Assembly (NCBI GenBank): GCA_002779345.1
Contig: PEWW01000121.1
Location: 1-8,475 of the forward strand
Direction of reading: 5' to 3'
Length of the DNA stretch: 8,475 nucleotides
From: Candidatus Omnitrophica bacterium CG07_land_8_20_14_0_80_50_8
GTDB lineage: Bacteria; Omnitrophota; Gorgyraeia; 2-02-FULL-51-18
Each line of letters opens with the position of its first letter. The first letter of the stretch is position 1. Below, in pieces: positions 5,637 to 8,475 of this stretch. The translations under genes were made by a program, and so were the position numbers. Below the pieces are notes generated by a model that saw nothing but the letters and a program-made list of their open reading frames with translations, was not told where the DNA came from and ran no database searches.

Positions 5637-6346
5637 CGCGCGGCTCCGTTAACGGATCCTTGCGTCGTTGGGCATACATGTACGTTGCAATCGCGCGGAT
5701 GCAAATACAACGGCTCCAGACGAAAAGGGTCGATCCACCGGCCCTCTCCGGCCAAGTGTATCGCGCGCCGGGCGATATCACTTGCCTTAGGAGTGACAAA
5801 CTCTGCCCCGATGTCAATCTGACACCGATCTGTTTTTAATATCACCCGGCGGTGAATTTTTATTCCATCGCCGAGAAAAAGACGGGGCCTTCTCACTTTT
5901 TTCAAAAGTGTATCAATTTTGCAAAGCCTGGGACTTTGAATTACTTTCAATTCCCTATTTTTGATTTCAAAAATGCCGGCGTAGAGTTTATCCTTTTTCG
6001 CGTCAAGAATTACGGCGATCTCTCCCTTGAATCCGCGTGTCCCCAATGCCATCGCTTCAAGACTGGAAATACCGATAATTTTAATCCGGTGTACATAAGC
6101 AAAAATTTTAGCGGCCGTAATTCCTACCCGAAGCCCCGTGAATGAACCCGGCCCCAAACCGACCGCCAGGGTATCGATTTGCCCCAAAGATATCCGGCAC
6201 TCCGTCAATAGCCGCTCAAGACTGGGAACCAGGATACTGGAGTGTCTCGTAAAAGCCGGCGACTCAAACTCCGCTATTTTTTTTGATCCGTTAAAAATCG
6301 CGGCACTTAATACTTCGCTGGAAGTATCATAGGCCAACAGTTTCAT
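5633..6346 (-). CDS. tsaB: tRNA t6A37 threonylcarbamoyltransferase subunit TsaB
   Basis: TsaB (YeaZ) is a catalytically inactive ASKHA-fold paralogue of TsaD. It scaffolds the TsaB-TsaD-TsaE complex that transfers threonylcarbamoyl to A37 of ANN-decoding tRNAs in the cytoplasm. The 237 residues match the usual length. The start MKLLAYDTSSEVLSAAI, the RHS motif at 34-36 and the hallmark GLGPGSFTGLRVGITAAK (63-80) are present, followed by GISSLEAMA (92-100) and AVILDAKKDKLYAGIF (111-126). The gene begins 2 bases after the tsaE stop, a coupling that fits their joint function. tsaD and the threonylcarbamoyl-AMP synthase gene are not in the window and must lie elsewhere. Its last codons contain the ribosome binding site of alr. 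Confidence 0.96.
   Translation of the reverse strand: MKLLAYDTSSEVLSAAIFNGSKKIAEFESPAFTRHSSILVPSLERLLTECRISLGQIDTLAVGLGPGSFTGLRVGITAAKIFAYVHRIKIIGISSLEAMALGTRGFKGEIAVILDAKKDKLYAGIFEIKNRELKVIQSPRLCKIDTLLKKVRRPRLFLGDGIKIHRRVILKTDRCQIDIGAEFVTPKASDIARRAIHLAGEGRWIDPFRLEPLYLHPRDCNVHVCPTTQGSVNGAAR
5642..5659. promoter_or_regulatory. Palindrome covering the alr ribosome binding site
   Basis: TCCGTTAACGGA (5645-5656) is a perfect 12-base palindrome, extended by GG and CC to 18 bases with one mismatched pair. In the mRNA it can form a stem of TCCG/CGGA around a TTAA loop. The GGAG serving the alr start (5647-5644 on the minus strand) lies in one arm. Folding would hide it until a ribosome translates the end of tsaB. 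A regulatory effect is inferred, not shown. Confidence 0.35.
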
Positions 6347-6348
6347 AA

Positions 6349-6801
6349 TTAAATTTCCAACCCGACAATTTCTATAGCTCGATTAGCAAGCCCTTCATAT
6401 TTTAAAACAATCCAGATACAGGTTTTCGGAAACAGGTTTTTTCCGCGTTCTGCCCATTCCACCACCGTGATGCCCCTTGAATTAAAGCACTCTTCGGTCA
6501 GCAGTCGATCCGGCCCCTCTACTTTCGACAAACGGTACCAGTCCATGTGATAGATAGGCTGTCGCGCCTCATATTCGCGGATCAAAACGTACGTAGGACT
6601 GGCGACCGCCTCTTCATTTTTTACTCCCAACCCTTTTGCGATGCCCTTCACCAATGTCGTTTTTCCTGATCCGAGAGGGCCTTCCAGCGCCACGATGTCT
6701 CCGGCTTTTAAGCGTCGGCCTATCCGTTTGCCGATTTGTTCGGTTTCTTCGGCCGACACGGTCGTGAATCTATCCACGGAAGTGATCGTGCCCTTTTTCA
6801 A
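6349..6801 (-). CDS. tsaE: tRNA t6A37 biosynthesis ATPase TsaE
   Basis: TsaE (YjeE/YdiB family) is a small P-loop ATPase that drives turnover of the TsaB-TsaD complex in t6A synthesis. The 150-residue product shows the Walker A motif GPLGSGKT (41-48), SPTYVL (68-73), the family-specific HMDWYRL (85-91) and VVEWAERG (113-120). All key elements are intact. The start is uncertain. The frame opens with a TTG at 6801, overlapping thiL by 32 bases with no convincing ribosome binding site. A GTG at 6777 (residue 9) would overlap thiL by only 8 bases and give an N-terminus closer to known family members (DRFTTVSAEET aligns with the family lead). The longer form is given here. tsaB follows after 2 bases. 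Confidence 0.94.
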   Translation of the reverse strand: MKKGTITSVDRFTTVSAEETEQIGKRIGRRLKAGDIVALEGPLGSGKTTLVKGIAKGLGVKNEEAVASPTYVLIREYEARQPIYHMDWYRLSKVEGPDRLLTEECFNSRGITVVEWAERGKNLFPKTCIWIVLKYEGLANRAIEIVGLEI

Positions 6802-7696
6802 AAAGCACTTTGCGCTGTCCGTCGGATTTTATAAGCTGAACACCATACTTTTGCGGCATCACCTTCCCGATCGGGCAAAAAGTTGCCAGTATTTTTGGTT
6901 TATCCGCAAGCGTCAGACGTGCCGCTTCTTTAGATGACAGCGTGAAAAGGAGTTCAAAATCTTCTCCCTCCGACAGTGCCGCATCGAGATGCTTTGCCTT
7001 GGCGGAAACCGGGATCGCCTCTTGTAAAATGGCGGCACCCACATGACTGGCTTTTGTCAGCCGATAAATGTCCGAGGACAAACCGTCGGAGAGGTCCATC
7101 ATAGAGTTTATTTTATAATTTTTAACCAAGTATTGAGCCTCGGCGATTCTTGGCGTAAAATTCAAATGTTTTTTTGACGCGTAAGACCCTCCAAGATCGC
7201 CGGAAACAAAAATAACGTCACCGGCCTGGGCGCCTGATCGCGTGACGGGCGGATGTTTTCCGCAGGTTCCAAGGAGCGCGATGGCGATCACAAGTTTATC
7301 CGACGCGTTGGTGTCACCGCCCACGATGTTCACCCGAAAACGGCGGGCCACGTCCTGAATGCCCGCATAAAGGCGTTTAACATATTTTACATTCAAATCC
7401 TTCGGTAATCCCACAGACACCACCGCGTGCGTCGGCATCCCTCCCATGGCCGCGATATCACTCACGTTCACCGCCATGGCCTTGCGTCCGATCTCAAATC
7501 CGGACGCTTGCGACCGGCAAAAATGCCTGCCTTCTATGAGCATATCCGTGGTAAAAAGGATCTTTCCGCCGGCGGCAAATGCAAGCACCGCGGCATCGTC
7601 CCCAATGCCCAAAAGTACGGAAGCATCCGTGCGGGTCATTTTTTTTATCTCGTCGATCAACCCAAATTCGCCCAGTGTATGGAGCGATTTACTCAT
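6770..7696 (-). CDS. thiL: Thiamine-monophosphate kinase
   Basis: ThiL phosphorylates thiamine monophosphate with ATP to thiamine diphosphate, the active cofactor. The 308-residue protein has the PurM-like two-domain layout: LGEFGLIDEI (8-17), LLGIGDDAAVL (28-38) and TTDMLIEGRHF (49-59) with metal- and ATP-binding aspartates, KAMAVNVSDIAAMG (72-85), VGGDTNAS (125-132), MMDLSDGLSSD (199-209) and SEGEDFELLFT (242-252). No other thiamine gene is in the window. The ATG at 7696 was chosen over a GTG at 7747 because family members start shortly before the LGEFGLI motif, AAAGGA lies just upstream, and the 17 extra residues (MCCFSRPLDCEP...) look unrelated to the family. Its end overlaps tsaE. The thiL-tsaE adjacency occurs in several bacterial groups. 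Confidence 0.96.
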   Translation of the reverse strand: MSKSLHTLGEFGLIDEIKKMTRTDASVLLGIGDDAAVLAFAAGGKILFTTDMLIEGRHFCRSQASGFEIGRKAMAVNVSDIAAMGGMPTHAVVSVGLPKDLNVKYVKRLYAGIQDVARRFRVNIVGGDTNASDKLVIAIALLGTCGKHPPVTRSGAQAGDVIFVSGDLGGSYASKKHLNFTPRIAEAQYLVKNYKINSMMDLSDGLSSDIYRLTKASHVGAAILQEAIPVSAKAKHLDAALSEGEDFELLFTLSSKEAARLTLADKPKILATFCPIGKVMPQKYGVQLIKSDGQRKVLFEKGHDHFRG

Positions 7697-7700
7697 ATTG

Positions 7701-7706
7701 TCCTTT
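7701..7706 (-). promoter_or_regulatory. Ribosome binding site of thiL
   Basis: AAAGGA on the minus strand is 4 bases before the ATG at 7696. It decides the thiL start in favour of this ATG over the GTG at 7747. The 53 bases between tatD and thiL (7697-7749) hold nothing else recognisable. Confidence 0.6.
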
Positions 7707-7749
7707 GGCGCCGGTTCACAATCTAGCGGTCTGCTGAAACAGCACACCG

Positions 7750-8475
7750 TTAGGCAATGCTTGGCAAATTAAAAAAACGAATGGCGTTTTCTGTCGTTAC
7801 TTGTTCGAGCTTCTCCCGATGGAGGCCAAGCTGCAAGGACAAAAACTGCGCCAGATGCACGAGGCAGGAAGGCTCATTCCGCTTGCCCCGGTAGATTTGA
7901 GGAGCCAGGTACGGCGAATCGGTTTCCAACATCAAGCGGTCAAGCGGCATTTTTTTGACGACCTCTAAAAGAGGTCCCACATTTTTAAACGTAAGATTGC
8001 AGGTAAAAGAAACAAAAAATCCCAAGTCTAACAGCTGTTTTAAAGAGTCTTCGTCATAAGAGAAACAATGCATGACGCCCTTCAAACGGCCTTTGGATTC
8101 CTCCGTGATGATTCTTAGTGTGTCCTTAAAAGCGTTTCTTGAATGAACGATCACCGGAAGATTTACCTCCAGCGCCAGGCGAAGCATGTTTGTAAAAGCG
8201 TCTTTCTGCGTCTGGGCATCCGCGACACTTTTAAAATAATCCAGGCCAATCTCGCCGATAGCGCATGGCCTGCTTTGGATGACGAACGCCTTAATACGTT
8301 TGAACTCATCTTCTGCGATTTCGTTTGCATGATGAGGGTGAAGACCCGCACTGTGAAAGATCCCCGGATGCGTCTTCGCCATCTGAAAGGCGGCCTCGTT
8401 GGTCTCGGAATTGGTGCCGACGGTGATCATGTATTTGAGCCCAAATTCGCGCGCGCGCTCGATGACCTGTTCCCG
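7750..8475 (-). CDS. TatD-family metal-dependent hydrolase, 5' end missing
   Basis: This TatD/YcfH-type TIM-barrel hydrolase is described in relatives as a 3'-5' exonuclease or DNase with two divalent metals; the true substrate of this copy is unknown. The frame runs open to the window edge, giving 241 residues of an expected 255-265. The missing start should carry the first metal motif (HxH). Visible motifs, numbered from the window edge, are AGLHPHHA (43-50), AIGEIGLDYF (72-81, metal ligand Glu75), VIVHSRNA (108-115, His111), MHCFSYDED (135-143, His136) and LMLETDSPYLAP (181-192, Asp186). An internal ATG at 8430 is not the start, because REQVIERAREFGLKY immediately before it is normal TatD sequence. 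It is the first visible gene of the cluster; thiL follows after 53 bases. Confidence 0.95.
   Translation of the reverse strand, partial: REQVIERAREFGLKYMITVGTNSETNEAAFQMAKTHPGIFHSAGLHPHHANEIAEDEFKRIKAFVIQSRPCAIGEIGLDYFKSVADAQTQKDAFTNMLRLALEVNLPVIVHSRNAFKDTLRIITEESKGRLKGVMHCFSYDEDSLKQLLDLGFFVSFTCNLTFKNVGPLLEVVKKMPLDRLMLETDSPYLAPQIYRGKRNEPSCLVHLAQFLSLQLGLHREKLEQVTTENAIRFFNLPSIA

Noticed and set aside
7697..7747. A 17-residue extension of thiL from a GTG at 7747.
   Set aside because: The extra residues do not resemble ThiL, and the ATG at 7696 has its own AAAGGA and the expected family N-terminus.
8428..8430. ATG at 8430 as the start of the TatD-family gene.
   Set aside because: The frame continues to the window edge with normal TatD sequence, and starting here would remove the conserved first strand and HxH metal motif.
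1..8475. Search by eye for tRNA, rRNA, CRISPR arrays, riboswitches (including a thiamine element near thiL), insertion sequences and attachment sites.
   Set aside because: Nothing was found; intergenic gaps are at most 68 bases, too short for most such elements.

Overview
The window is one densely packed block of protein-coding DNA. All nine genes are read on the minus strand, so transcription runs from high to low coordinates. No RNA gene, mobile element, CRISPR array or origin was recognised. The genes indicate a Gram-negative-type bacterium: a TolC-like outer-membrane efflux protein with an RND pump, signal peptides, an alanine racemase and a DedA membrane protein. Base composition looks moderate, about half G+C by eye. 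The lineage cannot be fixed from this sequence. The mix of compact housekeeping operon, FecR-domain secreted protein and short overlaps would fit an under-sampled candidate phylum such as Omnitrophota or a deltaproteobacterial relative, but that is a guess.

Region A (8475 to 4503) is a housekeeping operon in the order tatD (5' end outside the window), thiL, tsaE, tsaB, alr. It carries a TatD-type metal-dependent hydrolase, thiamine-monophosphate kinase, two subunits of the tRNA t6A machinery and alanine racemase. Gaps run from overlaps of a few bases to 53 bases. The tsaB/alr junction is an ATGA overlap with a small palindrome over the alr ribosome binding site.

Region B (4467 to 2677) holds a secreted FecR-domain protein with a low-complexity, repeat-bearing basic tail, followed by a DedA-family membrane protein. 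A promoter-like sequence lies directly against the start codon of the FecR gene, with no Shine-Dalgarno sequence, which suggests a leaderless transcript. Readthrough from alr is also possible because no terminator is seen in the 35-base gap.

Region C (2670 to 1) is a drug or solvent efflux operon. It has a near-consensus sigma-70 promoter flanked by inverted repeats, a MarR-family regulator, a TolC-type outer-membrane factor and the first quarter of an RND (HAE-1) inner-membrane transporter. The three genes are joined by two ATGA overlaps. No periplasmic adaptor lies between them, so it must be downstream of the window or elsewhere.

Most of the content belongs to well-known families. The least ordinary items are the FecR protein with its four 21-residue repeats, its probable leaderless expression, and the regulator-first, adaptor-less order of the visible efflux operon. 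No clearly new system is evident.
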